DNA of 64,000 bases from Girardinichthys multiradiatus. Lineage: Eukaryota; Chordata; Actinopteri; Cyprinodontiformes; Goodeidae. Shown piece by piece: positions 1-12,070 of this stretch. Below the pieces are notes generated by a model that was given only the letters and a program-made list of their open reading frames with translations, was not told the DNA's origin and searched no databases. The stretch lies in NCBI RefSeq assembly GCF_021462225.1, contig NC_061802.1, positions 6,219,859-6,283,858 of the forward strand, written 5' to 3'. Each line of letters starts with the position of its first letter. The first letter of the stretch is position 1. A program made the position numbers and the translations under genes.

Positions 1-827
1 TGCTTCAATGAGTTTGAAAATATTTAGATTAAACAAACTCATTTAGTAATTGAATATCAACTAAAAGTATACAGACTAAAACATGCCATTTGATGAAACC
101 ACCACCACTTCAGAGCAGTAATTGGGCAAAAATTGTATAATATATACATTTTGCAATTAAGAGGAAAAAATCTTTGTAAATACATGATCCAGAAGTCCTT
201 AAGTGGCATAGGTTTAGCTTCACCTGGTTCAATTTCTGTAATAAATCTCATATTATGCACCATTTGCTATCCAATTAATTGATTAATCAATTAGCTAATA
301 AGACAATTAGTTGTAGCCCTAAAATATTTCCTGCTGCTAAACAGTCTAGATTGAATCCTAGGAGTGCCACCCACCACCTTGTGGCAAGCTACGAGCAGCA
401 CGTTTTTGATGAGCAAATTTGAGGGAAAAAAAAAAAAAAGGCACTGGAAAACTGACATCATTTGCAGTTAAATGTTTTGCTTAGTTGTATGCACCATCCA
501 ACTTGGCAATCTTTTACCATAAATCATGTGAAATATTTTTGTGAACCCAGAAGCTCATGATTTTTTTAATCCAGTAACGCAGTGAAAACAGCCCAGGTCC
601 AACTTCATGTTGCACTTTGCTACAGTACTGGAAATTTCCCCACTGAGAATCATATCAGTATGAATGAACCCCAAACACATTAAGCTTTGGAAATAATGCA
701 AATCTGTAATTTGGTTTTTCAATGCTTTTTTAGGACAGTTTTGTTGCAGCCAAATATGCAGTCAGGATTAAAAGTTTCAAAGGAGACTGAAACAACAAAA
801 AAAACTAACATTTACATCTGCAAATTC
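1..827. other. nasp 3' flank, no gene seen
   Basis: AT-rich non-coding DNA downstream of nasp. It contains a short A-run near 430 and no ORF that resembles a protein. The short ORFs here have no domain and no splice context. No repeat family was recognised. Confidence 0.5.
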
Positions 828-833
828 TTTATT
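828..833 (-). terminator. Polyadenylation signal of nasp
   Basis: TTTATT on the plus strand reads AATAAA on the minus strand, about 140 bases after the proposed nasp stop codon. Position and orientation fit a 3' UTR end for nasp. This is a motif match only. Confidence 0.5.
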
Positions 834-970
834 TTTACTACAAGTATACAAAACTTGAAAGACAAAATCTGTGAAAATGGGTCATATTTACAGGAACAAG
901 AGTACTGGAAGGGGAGGAGTTGAAGAGGCATGCCGTGCTGGTTTCAGAGTCAGGAAGAGGGTGAAGGCAG

Positions 971-3900
971 TCAAGAGAACTCTACAGAGGCCGCCTGGCT
1001 GGAAGGCTAGAGGAAATTAACAAAGGTTCATGTCAACTGGCTACTAGTTAAGATATTAAACACTTCATAGGTAAATTTATTTGGTTACTTGAAGAGTGAA
1101 GGCAAAATTTATAATGCAGATATTTGACATAGTCAGGTTGTTCAAAGACAACCTGCATGTACATCTGATGCCACACAGTGATGTGCAGGCAAATCTGAAT
1201 GAACAGACCTCAAAAAGCCAAGACTCTGCCATATTTTCTGGTTATAGAGTTTCAAGAATTAAAGAAAGTTCTTAGACCTGATTGGGATACCTAAAAGCTC
1301 CCCCCTCCCTGTTATAAGAAGGTTCTTACACATCACTTCAGATAAAGCCAGGACAGGAATCCCACCAAAAGCAAGTATTAACTCTGTCCATCAAACTACA
1401 TAGATTAGCAGAACCACTACCTATGTTCAGAGTCTCTAGTGAATAAACTCAGTAAGATAGGCCTATCACTCGCCTCCTGTGATTTTCCCTCCTGGGTTTC
1501 ATTGCTGTTGCTGGCACTAGAGTCACCGCTGCCATTAACAGAGGCTTCCGGTTTCAGTTGTTTAGCATCTGTGTCCTTTACTGGGCTCTCCTCTTCTGGT
1601 TTCCTCTGTACAGACACAAAACCAGGGCACAGGGGAGGAATGGAAGACTGAAAGCTTCTGAACAACAGTATTTGATGGAAAACAACCACTCGGGTTGATT
1701 TTAATAGAAGCAGCAGCCGAGCAAACGTCACACTGTTTATTCATGCACACAAATCCGTTCCAACTCGAGATTCAACTTCTAGCACCAAGTCCTACCACAA
1801 GACAATCACCAAAACATGCAACAAGTCAAACTCTGTAACACAAGTCATTCAAAAGCTGAACCACACACACCTAAAAGCCTGATTGCTAAAAGCCCTAATG
1901 ACCTCCCACAGTGACATAGCTGCACAGACCAAGCGACAAAAGCAGCCCCCCCCCCCCAGAAAAAAAAAATCAGTTTTCATCCTGGAAGAAACAAAAAAAT
2001 GCGTATCTGAAGGAAACGTTGAATTACAGATTAAAGTTTTACCCTTTTCCTAACAAGGTGAGAGATGTCCGACACCGCTTTGGAAGATGAGGCACTACCA
2101 GATGTTTTAACTGGAATCTAAAAAAAAATAAAATAAAGGTTCTGATTGCTCCAGGTTCCAAGACATTGTAATAAGAACTTAGAGCAGAAGCAATGAAGTT
2201 GTGCCCTTACCTGGCTGGAAGATGCAAAAGCAGTTGAAGATGAAGGACCACCATTTTCACAGGGGAATGTTGAAGTTGAGGGAGTCCCCTGCAAGAGATT
2301 AGTTTTGCCACAAGTCAGAGCTGCACCAACCTTCTTCCTTGTACATCCGTCCCTGCACATTTACTGAGGATCCCTTAGTTTTGTTGTAGTACTCACCAAT
2401 GTCTGCTGAATCGCCTGTGAGGCAGCACTGGCTGTTCTCTGGCTCTCCTTGGCATCATCCACCTTTTCCCTGATATCAGGAAGAAGCTGGTTGAGTTCTT
2501 CCATCTCACTTTTCTCCTCTGCTGCACCATCATCTCCATCGATAATCTCCTGGAGCATGGCTACACAAAAAACAAACATGCATTACATACACAGTAACAG
2601 TTAAATGCCTGCCCACAAATTGTCAGGTTTTATTTTTTGAAATGCATGATGCTGTTCAACTTTGTAATCTGCAGGAACCTTTCCCAAGAACCAGTGTATT
2701 TTTCTGGGGGCACCATTTTACCCCCCACATTTCTACTGCATTTACTATGGCATACATTAATTATTAGGGTAGAAATTCACTGTGCCAGTAACAATCTAAA
2801 ACTGAATTAAAGTAAATTCTGAGTCAGAACTCTCTTTGCATCCCATGGAAGTCTACAATTCATTTAATGTTTCCACAAAGGTTCACAGACTTTAATCTAT
2901 TTGAAAGCGGGTACAAAACATTTTACAGATACTAAACATCTATGTGTTTTACTGTTTGCCAACAAAAATAAAATTACTGCTGTTGTACAAAAATTTACTG
3001 TTGATGTTAAATTTTGAAACGGCAAAAAGAATTGTAACTGTTCAAGTAGCAAGAAATGCTTTGCAACCTTCACTTTATAAAACTTAAGCATTAGCCTAGA
3101 GTAGAGACCAAAAGTACATCCTTCATAACGGGACTTTTTTCTGGGGTAGATTTCTATCCTGGTAATCTGATTTGGCTACAAGTCCTGCAGTTGAGACGTG
3201 AAGGCAAAAAAAGATTGGCTACAGTTTAAAAACGAACATTGGTTCCTGGCAAAGGTTTCTGTCTAAACGAGGAAATTGCTGAGTTAATACCTAGACGAGT
3301 CTCGATGACCTTTATGGAGCTGTTGTAGTGCTGGATGGCTTGGTTGTACTGGTCCATGGAACACAGTGTTGTAGCAACATGGTAGTGGGTCTCGGCAAGC
3401 AGGCGACTGTGAGGAGGCAAGTGCTTCAGCTGCATAGTGAGACACTCCTGAAAGTCCTCTAGTGCCTGAGGATAGTTACCTGGAAATTAAAAGTGGTTAG
3501 ACCTTCAGTGGAGACAGACAACTCTACTCTTCAGTCTTGAACAGTTTACCTGTTTCTGCACTAACTTCACCAAGTTTCAGATAAGCCTGTGCTGCCATCA
3601 GCTGGTCATCTTTGCTTTCCTTCCTATAGAGGGTGGAAATATGAACAGATTGTCAAAAGCAAGTCTATAACACACGATTAGTCTACTCGATAACAAAGAA
3701 AAGACCCATCCTGACTTTGCCACCAATAAAATGCTGCCATATTGCCTTATTACCTTTTAAAGATGACTTTGGACAACTCAAGCATTTCCCAAGCCAGCTG
3801 CAAATTCCCAACATCCTCCTCTTCCTGAAAGAGTTGCATTTTTATGCATTTATTTTTCCAGATACATTCCAGCAGTTGCTGGTTTCTTTAAACAGGAACT

Positions 3901-6900
3901 CACATTATCCTGTCCATCGTTCTCTTCATCCTCATTGTCGTCACCTGAAATGTACAAAAAAAAAAAAAAAAAAAAAAGACAAAGTTTTGAACTAAAAGTT
4001 CAGAACATGGTGCAGAAGGTGAAAACAAGTTAATCATAAAAAAATCCTCAAGATAAAAAACGTTTCCCAAAAGTGCACCCACCAGTGTCACCCTTCAGTT
4101 TACCATGTGTGATGTTTTAATGCAGAGTGCTTACAAACCATGCGTTTAACACCAGTGCCCAGATATCTAAACATCTACTACCCTCTGAATATTCTTCAGT
4201 CTGTTCAGTCTCTGTAGTCGATTCTTCAATTCCCTCCTCTTTTACTTCAGATTCTTCATTCACACCTTGCACTGAAACACTTTGGACTGCTTCAGTTCCC
4301 TGGACAGAACTCTTCTCTTCCCCAACCACAGTAGAACTCAAGGCATCCCCTGTTCCATGTTTTACTGGTGCTTCTGACGCAGCATTTTCGTCTTTCACTT
4401 CAGTGTCACTGGTCACGTCTTTAGATTCGACCTTTGAGCCTGAATCCTCCCCCGTCATCGCATCATAGACCTGCTTTCGCAGCTCTTCTCTAGCTTTCTC
4501 TGCACCAGAGTGGCACATAACATTTCTTGACATAGGCTCAGCAGAAATGTATAGAAGAGATCAGTGCAAGTCCAACAGTTGATTACACTTTGATATTTAT
4601 ATTAAAATACTGTCTTTAGATGTGTTTCAAAGAAAACCTTCACAGGGCAAACTTTATACAAGCAAACATTCATCTTATATATAGATTAAACTAACAAAAT
4701 ATACTGACCATCAAGGTTGTCAGCGCTCTCAATATTAGAGTTGCTGGGCTGCTCCTCCTCTTCAGATTCTTCTGGGACTCCCTCCATGGCATTACCAAGG
4801 ACATCATTCTCCATCCTGCATGCACCAAGATTGGTTGAAAACATAGCTTTGGGCCATATGTTTGCACAACAAACTACTCTTTCATTTGCATTAGTTCTTT
4901 CTACAGAAACACACCAGGAAGTACATTTAGGAGCAGATATGCTAAAATGACTGATTAAGAGATAACTATAGCTGAGTTAAACATGCACTAGACAACTGCT
5001 GAGTAGTTTGTTCACTTAGTAGAACTTGGCCACAGACTGAGAAATACCACTAAACTAAACCTGTACGTAATGTTTTTGTTCCCTTTTATAGAAAAGTTGT
5101 CTGATGTTTCAAGACAATGAATGCATTCAGAGTTGAACAATGATATAAGAACAACCCAACAGGCGAGACCAGAACTGGACTTGATCTTTTTCTTGTTGGT
5201 GAAACAAGAAACAAAAGCACAATCTTCAGTGTGGGAGCTGTAATGGAGGGAATGATTCAGTCAGTCAGTTTCAGCACAAGTGAAGAATTTAAGAGTTGGA
5301 AGAAGGATCAAAAGGCGCAGGAAACCATCTTCAAATGAGGGACATCAGCCATTCATTCAGGCATCTACTTTTAGACAGACTGAGACTCCAGCAGATAGCA
5401 GAAAGCTGAAGCAAATCCAGCAAAGTTATTCCATTTTATCCTTTGAACAAGTCTAATTCCATCTATCATTTAACATGCTGGATTACGAAATGTTTATAGC
5501 CTTTTGAAATTCTCAGGGTAAGGGTCTACTTAATATGCATGAACCCATACTGCTGACTGACCGTTTACAATGTTAATCTAATCCTATTGCCAAAGTTATA
5601 TCCTGCGCTACTGCAGCGTTGTGCAACAACAAATGCTCTCTCGTATGGTGAGATCACATCTTGCAATTGTAGCTTGTGTAATAATAAATGATTCCAAAAG
5701 CATAACCAATCAGAGCTTTTTGCTATTAGATGTAAACCGGGACACAGCTGTTCATTTTTAAGAGGAGGCCCTTTTAATACACATTCACTGTGTTCAAGAA
5801 GTATAAAATGAGAACATATGAATTATAATACATCTCTTAAAATAAGATATGCCTTAATTCTTTTGTTTGGTTTTATTTGTACGGATGTCATGCAGAAAGA
5901 GACAGTGCTGTAACTTTGGGTTGTTTAAGGGATCTTAGGTTTTAATCTTCAGAATGCTAAATTTTCAGAAGTAGATAATGATTTTGATGTGATTTAGAGT
6001 TCCTAAAGACAAGGCAAAACAGTCTGAGATTGGCATCAACAGGTCAGAGCTTTACAAAAAAAAATAAAAAATTCTAAATTTATTCAGCTACAGCTAAAAA
6101 CAATGAGATGCACCCAATTTTCTGTTTAGGTACTCAAGTTAAACTGAGATGAGAAACAACTTACATCTCTTAAATATAAGAAAACACAAAGCCCTGAGTG
6201 ACACTTGCAAATAATAGGGATGCACAATGTATCTGCAATAATGTCAGTATTGGTCCAATAAGTAAAATCAGACCAATCATAATAACCAATGTCTAGCTCT
6301 AAGGACTGTGGGGTATTAAACTGAAGGAGAGAAGTAATGTCAGCAGTGTGGTTTTTCTCACAGTATCAAAAGGGTAGGGAGATATGTATAATATTGGCTA
6401 TCGGGCACAACAGCAATACTAATATTGCCCAAATTTTCATATCAATGCATTTCTAGTAAATGCAATTAACCTATTCTCTTAAGAAACTAAACAAACCTTG
6501 CAAGCTCCAATAAGGACTTCCCATATAGGAAGAAGGCCTCGCCACATTCATCTGCTGTGTCCCCATATTTGGCAGCCCTGCAAAAGAATGAAAATGACAT
6601 AAAGTCACCCTAATTACTATGAAGTCAAGGAGCTGTGATTGCCAGTTTACATTTGAGTTTAAATGTGCAGAAACTAATACGAATAGTACATTAATATTAA
6701 TGTTCTAGTTTTTAAACCCTGAAAACAGCTCAGCAGCAATAGATTTTCAACACGTTTAGTCATGGAGACTCACAGCATGCTGCAGGCGTCCTGGAAGACA
6801 CTGAGAGCAGAAACGACATCACCCATCACCAGGTGCCTTTTTCCTGTGCCGATCAGTTTCTTAGCCTCCTCCAAAATCTCACCAGAGCTGCAAGGTGGAA

Positions 6901-7397
6901 AAAAAGGTGAAATAGTTCACATGAGCAGAAAAATTCAGATTTATCCATACTTACGTTTCTGCTGCAGCTGTTGAAGAGCACGGCTTCTCCTCCACACTGC
7001 AAGAGTTCAAACGAGTTTAATCGAAAACATTGTCCGAGACACTAAACTTTAATGCTGACTAGGTAGCTATAATCGATAACCGAAAAACGTTGGCTATGCC
7101 TTATTGTTATTAGCGTCTCATGGCTGTTAGTCAGTTAGCCGTACAGTGCTAAGAGATAGCGACGCTGGCATTAACAAGTAAATATCAATCCACCAAGAAA
7201 TATTTACAGCGTTTCCGACGGCACGTAAAAACTACTAATATGCACCAACAAACAGTTACGTGCCATATCGCGAGCATTACTGCCGGAACAAGCTAAAAGT
7301 ATGCTAGCCATTCTTTGCGTTGTTGTAGCAGCAGTGAACAATTACAAACGACTAATTACCTTCCAGAGCCCGACGCAGTGGACGTTTCCTCCGGCAT
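971..7397 (-). CDS. nasp: Nuclear autoantigenic sperm protein, histone H3-H4 chaperone (15 coding exons)
   Basis: NASP binds H3 and H3-H4 in the nucleus and maintains the soluble histone pool. Coding exons in transcript order: 7397-7360, 6996-6955, 6887-6774, 6577-6497, 4815-4709, 4499-4182, 3944-3904, 3824-3754, 3623-3550, 3479-3291, 2560-2397, 2288-2211, 2117-2043, 1605-1421, 998-971. All junctions are GT/AG and keep phase, giving 534 residues. The first TPR spans about residues 27-91 ([20 protein letters not shown]). A Glu/Ser/Thr-rich acidic insert spans about 92-247 and splits the TPR array, as in known NASP. TPR2-4 follow at about 248-400, including [10 protein letters not shown] and [19 protein letters not shown] basic nuclear localisation motif VRKRRKPEEE lies near 461. 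The ATG at 7397 is the first in the 5' exon. The last 28-nt exon (ending ASVEFS) is the least certain. Without it, translation would stop at 1417 after SEHR. Confidence 0.95.
4182..4499 (-). CDS. nasp: nasp exon 6, acidic histone-binding insert
   Basis: This is the largest nasp exon: 318 nt, phase 1 in and phase 1 out. It starts with [15 protein letters not shown], a segment strongly conserved in NASP proteins. About 90 residues rich in Glu, Ser, Thr and Val follow. In mammals this is the position of the large acidic block that differs between somatic and testis isoforms. A 318-nt cassette in a symmetrical phase could be skipped without a frameshift, so alternative splicing here is possible but is only inferred. 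Confidence 0.9.
6215..6455. mobile_element. hAT-like MITE in nasp intron 4
   Basis: A 241-bp segment has imperfect terminal inverted repeats (TAGGGATGCAC at the left; the right end reads TAGAAATGCAT in reverse complement). It is flanked by GCAAATAA and GTAAATGC, which agree at 6 of 8 positions and fit a decayed 8-bp hAT target duplication. There is no coding capacity. The 'gggatgcac' terminus is typical of fish hAT MITEs. Confidence 0.5.
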
Positions 7398-7489
7398 TTT
7401 AATCAAAGGCCAATAAAGACGACAGAGCAATACCAGCACCCTGCTCCGCAGAACACGACGACCCGACAGACCCACTTGAACCGTCCTTG

Positions 7490-7505
7490 TTGGCGCGCTT
7501 AAATA
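7490..7505 (-). promoter_or_regulatory. Putative nasp core promoter (E2F-like plus TATA-like)
   Basis: TTGGCGCGC at 7490-7498 resembles an E2F site. It directly abuts an AT-rich TATTTAA-like box on the minus strand at 7499-7505, about 95-110 bp upstream of the nasp ATG. An S-phase histone chaperone would be a natural E2F target. The site is seen in the sequence; its function is inferred. Confidence 0.4.
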
Positions 7506-7874
7506 GAGGGGAAAAAAATGGTATTCTATTTCCGCTTAAGTTGGAACGCGGGAGTTTCGACTTAAAGGGGCCGCGGCAATTGTGACGCTACGTTATAAGA
7601 AAATAACACGGAAACGGAACGGAAAATAATAAACGAACAAAAATGACATTAGAATGTTACACACCGGAATAAGTCGCCGCGACTCTTGTTAGTTGCTATG
7701 TAAAATAACATCAAAAGGTAAATTGAAGATTGGTCATTAAATCAATGACCAATATCAGCGTTAACAGGTATAATTAAAGCATCTGCGTTGTTGCCCTTCA
7801 ATATCAGTATATACCAAAACATATCACGTGTTTGGTCGCCCACTTTAATTGGCCACGTGGCCTTGTGACTGCAG

Positions 7875-7947
7875 GCCTCGTTGGCGCAGTAGGCAGCGCG
7901 TCAGTCTCATAATCTGAAGGTCGTGAGTTCGAGCCTCACACGGGGCA
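7875..7947 (+). tRNA. tRNA-Met (elongator, anticodon CAT)
   Basis: A 73-nt intronless tRNA. The acceptor strands GCCTCGT and ACGGGGC pair with one G-U wobble. The anticodon CAT lies at 7908-7910 in the loop CTCATAA. The B box is GTTCGAGCC, and discriminator A ends the gene. The sequence is nearly identical to vertebrate elongator tRNA-Met. A run of T from 7952 supplies a pol III terminator. It looks functional. Confidence 0.97.
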
Positions 7948-8192
7948 TCAGTTTTTTTTTTTCCTCTTTGTCGGAGAGCAAACCTGAAACGTTTTCAATT
8001 TACTACTCCTCAATTTTGACTGTACACTAGGGCAGGCTTCTTTTAATAACGTTCTACGGAGAATTCCTACCACTTCATTACACATACCTACACCAAGAAT
8101 AGCCAATCAGGACTTCTTGATAATTTCTTCTAAAAATCAAATGGGTTGTCACAATGCCAAAATGCCTACAAAAATGAATGTGATCCATTGTA
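7948..8192. other. tRNA-Met 3' flank, nothing further seen
   Basis: This contains the T-run pol III terminator (7952-7961) and then AT-rich DNA up to the Tc1 terminus. The longer ORF starting at 8146 reads through the transposon end and is not a gene. Confidence 0.5.
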
Positions 8193-8486
8193 CACTGCTC
8201 AAAAAATAAAGGGAACACTTAAACAACACAATATAACTCCAAGTAAATCAAATGTCTGTGAAATCAAACTGTCCACTTTGGAAGCAACACTGATTGACAA
8301 TCAATTTCACAGCTGTTGTGCAAATGAAATAGACAACAGGGAGAAATCTTTGGTGATTAGCAAGACACACTCAATAAAGGAGTGGTTCTGCAGGTGGGGA
8401 CCACAGACCACTTCTCAGTACCTATGCTTTCTGGCTGATGTTTTGGTCACTTTGAATGTTGGTGGTGATTTCACACTCGTGGTAGC

Positions 8487-9214
8487 ATGAGACGGACTCT
8501 ACAACCCACACAAATGGCTTTGGTAGTGCAGCTCATCCAGGATGGCACATCAATGCAAGCTGTGGCAAGAAGGTTTGCTGTGTCTGTTAGCGTAGTGTCC
8601 AGAGCCTGGAGGTGCTACCAGGAGACAGGCCAGTACACCAGGAGACGTGGAGGAGGCAACAACCCAGCAGCAAGACTACTACCTATGCGTTTGTGCAAGG
8701 AGGAACAGGAGGAGCACTGCCAGAGCCCTGCAAAATGACCTCCAGCAGGCCACAAATGTACATGTGTGGGTCAGTAATGGTGGGGGGTGGCATTTCTTTG
8801 GAGGGCCGTAAGGCCCTCCATGCGCTCGCCAGAGGTAGCCTGACTGCCATTAGGTACCAAGATGAGACCCTCAGACCCCTTGTGAGACCATATGCTGGTA
8901 CGGTTGGCCCTGGGTTCCTCCTAATGCAGGACAATGTTAGACCTCATGTGGCTGGAGTGTGTCAGCAGTTCCTGCAAGATGAAGACATTGAAGTTATGGA
9001 CTCGTCCGCCCGTTCCCCAGACCTGAATCCGATTGAGCACATCTGGGACATCATGTCTCGCTCTATCCACCAACGTCACGTTGCACCACAGACTGTCCAG
9101 GAGTTGGCGGATGCTTTAGTTCAGGTCTGGGAGGAGACCATCCGTCTCATCAGGAGCATGCCCAGGCGTTGTAGGGAGGTCATACAGGCATGTGGAGGCC
9201 ACACACAATACTGA
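8487..9214 (+). pseudogene. Tc1-type transposase, deleted and frameshifted
   Basis: The 5' piece (8487-8738) encodes the helix-turn-helix DNA-binding start ([20 protein letters not shown], then [16 protein letters not shown]). The other frame, after about 8740, encodes the C-terminal half of the DDE catalytic domain, with the second Asp in LMQDNVRPH and the catalytic Glu in SPDLNPIEHIWD, ending HTQY at 9214. The middle third, including the first catalytic Asp (normally DESRF), is deleted around 8755-8775, between short GT-rich stretches. No active enzyme can be made. Confidence 0.9.
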
Positions 9215-9337
9215 GCCTCATTTTGACTTGTTTTGAGGACATTACATCAAAGTTGGATCAGCCTGTAGTGTGTTTTTCCACTTGAATTTTGTGTGTGACT
9301 CCAAATCCAGGCCTCCATTGGTTAATACATTTGATTC

Positions 9338-9902
9338 TGTGGAAATATAAATGCCTTATCATTAGTAGCTAAAGCTAAGATATATTTGGGATTTGCTGCT
9401 ATAGATTGATTATTATTAGGAGTTTTTAGTTATGCTTTTGAGAGTTAGAAAAATCCTTAAACAGTAGCTTCTAGTGTGGTCACACAATGAGTGTTTATTA
9501 TTCAAGGTTAAAGCTTGCAGGTGTTTTCTGTCTGTATCGTGAGAAGCTGGCAGTGTATTGGAGGCATGGTACTCCTCTCCCTGAAGATTACTGAAGATGT
9601 GTGAGAAACTGACCTTCAGCAAAAGAATGTGTGAGAAAACTGAGAAGGGCTGCACAACAAATGTAAAATGTATATTTCCTGTAGTATGTGTGTGTTCAAT
9701 AAAAGAACTGTGCAGGGGAGAGAAAAACAGATGTGTTCCTGACTACGCAGATGCAGCACCTCTCTCCCTGGCCGGATGAACAACTTTATTACTTAGTCTG
9801 TGTTTTTCTTTCTTAGAGATTCAAGTCTAGTTTCTCGTACAGAACTAAGATGCTTTGACCAAATAAACGAACGCGCAGGAGTTTAGAAGAACAACTCCAA
9901 CA
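9338..9902. mobile_element. Solo LTR inside the Tc1 element
   Basis: A 565-bp block interrupts the Tc1 3' region. It begins TGTGG and ends AACA, the TG...CA ends of an LTR. It contains AATAAA at 9698-9703. It is flanked by ATTC (9334-9337) and ACTC (9903-9906), a 4-bp target duplication with one mismatch. No internal retroviral sequence remains, so it is a solo LTR left by recombination between LTRs. The family was not identified. Confidence 0.6.
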
Positions 9903-10130
9903 ACTCCCATTAATGATTTTTGTGTGATTTTGTTGTCAGCACATTCAACTTTGTACAGAAGAAAGTATTCAATGAGAATCTTTCATTCATTCAGATCTAG
10001 GATGTTATTTGAGTGTTCCCTTTATTTTTTTGAGCATTTTTAAATGTCCTGTCACCTTGTGGGAAAAATAACAGAATCGATTTTAGGTCAGTTTAGTTCT
10101 TATTTGCTAAAACAAAACATTACTAAATTA

Positions 10131-11106
10131 CGGTGGCCGCGGGGTGCAAAACACTTTTACAAGTACCGAAACAAATTTACATTTCAGAAAATACTTTTAC
10201 ATTTCAGAAAACAATTTAACAAGATGCGAAACAAATTTACATTTCAGAAAACAAAGTTACATTTCAGAAAACACTTTTACATTTCAGAAAATCAACCGGA
10301 AAGGGAATGTACCAACGCCGAGGCTGACCCGGAAGTCAGCCTCAGGGCTGCATCCTTCGAAGGCCGTATTTGTAGGCCGATTACATTACAACGCGGCGAC
10401 AAAGGCTGTCCCAATTCATGAATCATTCCGAGCAAATGCTGCCAACAAATGTGTCCTTATTTTGCCCGATTTGAAGGATGCGTTGTGTGTATCCTTCGCG
10501 GCCCATCATTTCCCATCATTCATTGCGGGTCGAAGCGGATTGGTCAGGCAGGGGAAGCCATGGCGGACCATAGCAACAAAAGCTGTGAGTAAATTGTGGA
10601 AAATTACACTTTCTGTGACACAAATTAAGTTCTACAATGTTTTTAGTGCGGGAATATAACTATGTAGACGTGAAATATCTGCTTGATTTATCAAGACATC
10701 GCTTAATTTCAAATGTGCTCCGACGTGTTCGGAGTTTTCCGTTCCCGGCGTAACCGGCTCGCCTCGCCAGCCCTACTGGCGGTGAGGTGAGCTAGCCCGG
10801 TAGAGATCTGACCGGACTATCGGCACTAAGCTCCCACTGGCAGTCATCACAGTGAACGTTTAACACAAGTGATTTCTAACAGTTTATGTTATTATTTTAA
10901 TTGTTACTGAAAATCGATTTAATATTTCAGGTGATATTAAGGTTAACCAGAATAAATGGTCAGTTTTATGTAATCCAACTGTATTGCTGGAGAGTGTGAT
11001 TGAGAATAAATAAGCTTTACAATATGAATTTTTAATTAAGAAATGTGCTATATGTTTTAAAAGTTATTTATAATTCAGTTAGCATTATAATTTCTGATTC
11101 CAGGTA
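10131..11106 (+). repeat. Left long inverted repeat of the Harbinger element
   Basis: This pairs over its whole length with 13813-14931. It contains about seven 20-bp tandem units (GAAACAAATTTACATTTCAG-like, 10165-10300), a GC-richer region, an ATG exon at 10560-10584 with donor GTGAGT, an intron, and the acceptor TTCCAG at 11098-11103. Similarity to the other arm ends three bases after that acceptor. Confidence 0.85.
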
Positions 11107-12070
11107 AACCCGACGAGGAATACACCTCCAAATGTAAGTGAATCTCAGTAAAGAAGTGAAAAGTTTGAAAGAGCTTGTTTTAGACATTTGCATAGAAATA
11201 TTTTCTTCAAATTAAGACAAATGTGGAATTAAAAAAGGCTTTATTTTTGCTCTGATATTAAGCAAGATATATATTTTTTTAGGTACAAAGGAGCAGACGG
11301 GCCAGTTTATGAAGCTCAGGGGTGAGAACCACCACCTTTTTACTGGAGCTAAAAACTCAGCCACCGTGACTTGGAGGTACAATAACAACATTCTTTGCAG
11401 TCAGTTTCTGTCCAGTTTCAATAACTCCTATCTTTCTAACTTTCATAAATATCCATCCAGTGATTAACATACTTCTTTCGGTTTAGGACAATTCTGGAGA
11501 AGATGGACCAACAGGGGAAGGTCACCGCCTTTGCAGGCCAAAACAATGTGGGACAATTTGAAAAAAAAAAAAAAAGAATTTAGATTATGTTCAGAAGTTC
11601 TCATGTCACACACAAATAAAAAAAAATATTTATAAAAGTCTTGTTGATTTCTCTGTTTAGTCAACTCTTTTTTTTTTTATTCCATCTAACTTTAGGATTG
11701 GAAGTATCCAGGGTCAGGAGAGGGAGTCAGTGAAAAGCCCACTGCTGCTACTTGGCCCTGGTTTGTCCTTATGGATGAGGTGTTGGGACAGAGGTCTTCC
11801 ACAACACCTCCTGTCCTAATTGCCTCCATCCCTGAGGACACTCCAGGGCCAAGCGGAGCGGTGGGCAACCAGAAGGAGAAGGAAGACAGTGAGCCAGCAG
11901 GAAGGGGTCAGAAAAGAAAGAGGGACAGAGATGAGGAGATGATGGAGTTGATCAGGGAGGACATGAGGGCACAGAGAGAAGCAGAGGAGAAGAGGGCACA
12001 GAGAATGGACAGAATAAGATGCTACATAAGAAATATTAAGTTTTGTTCAGATTGTTTCTTAAAATTTTAA
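10560..12070 (+). pseudogene. Harbinger Myb/SANT-like DNA-binding protein, five exons, frameshifted
   Basis: Exons 10560-10584, 11104-11133, 11283-11376, from 11487, and 11696-12070 join in phase at GT/AG sites. They give MADHSNKSCKPDEEYTSKC, then KEQTGQFMKLRGENHHLFTG (a Myb/SANT-like trihelix start), a helix around TILEKMDQQGKVTAF, and DWKYPGSGEG followed by a basic, Glu-rich tail (KRKRDRDEEMMEL). In this family the protein helps bring the nuclease to transposon ends. An extra T near 11537 shifts the frame just before the expected KxxWDNLKKK helix, and an A-run follows. The first exon and intron lie in the inverted repeat. Confidence 0.75.

Larger units (their letters stand above)
8193..10036 (+). 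mobile_element. Tc1-like DNA transposon, internally deleted, with nested LTR
   Basis: The left terminus TACACTGCTC then AAAAAATAAAGGGAACACTT is matched in inverted orientation by AGTGTTCCCTTTATTTTTTTGAGCA at about 10012-10036. A TA precedes the left end. The right outermost bases have been lost, so the second TA duplication is not clear. Inside is a broken transposase (8487-9214), and the 3' untranslated part is split by a 565-bp solo LTR (9338-9902). The element is a common fish Tc1 family and cannot move by itself. Confidence 0.9.

Noticed and set aside
8146..8490. 114-residue ORF before the Tc1 transposase
   Set aside because: It begins outside the transposon and reads through its terminus and 5' UTR. 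No domain.
10131..10140. A 3-bp TWA target duplication for the Harbinger element
   Set aside because: The left flank reads TTA and the right flank TAC. A shared TACTAAA next to both ends makes the exact boundary ambiguous, so none was claimed.
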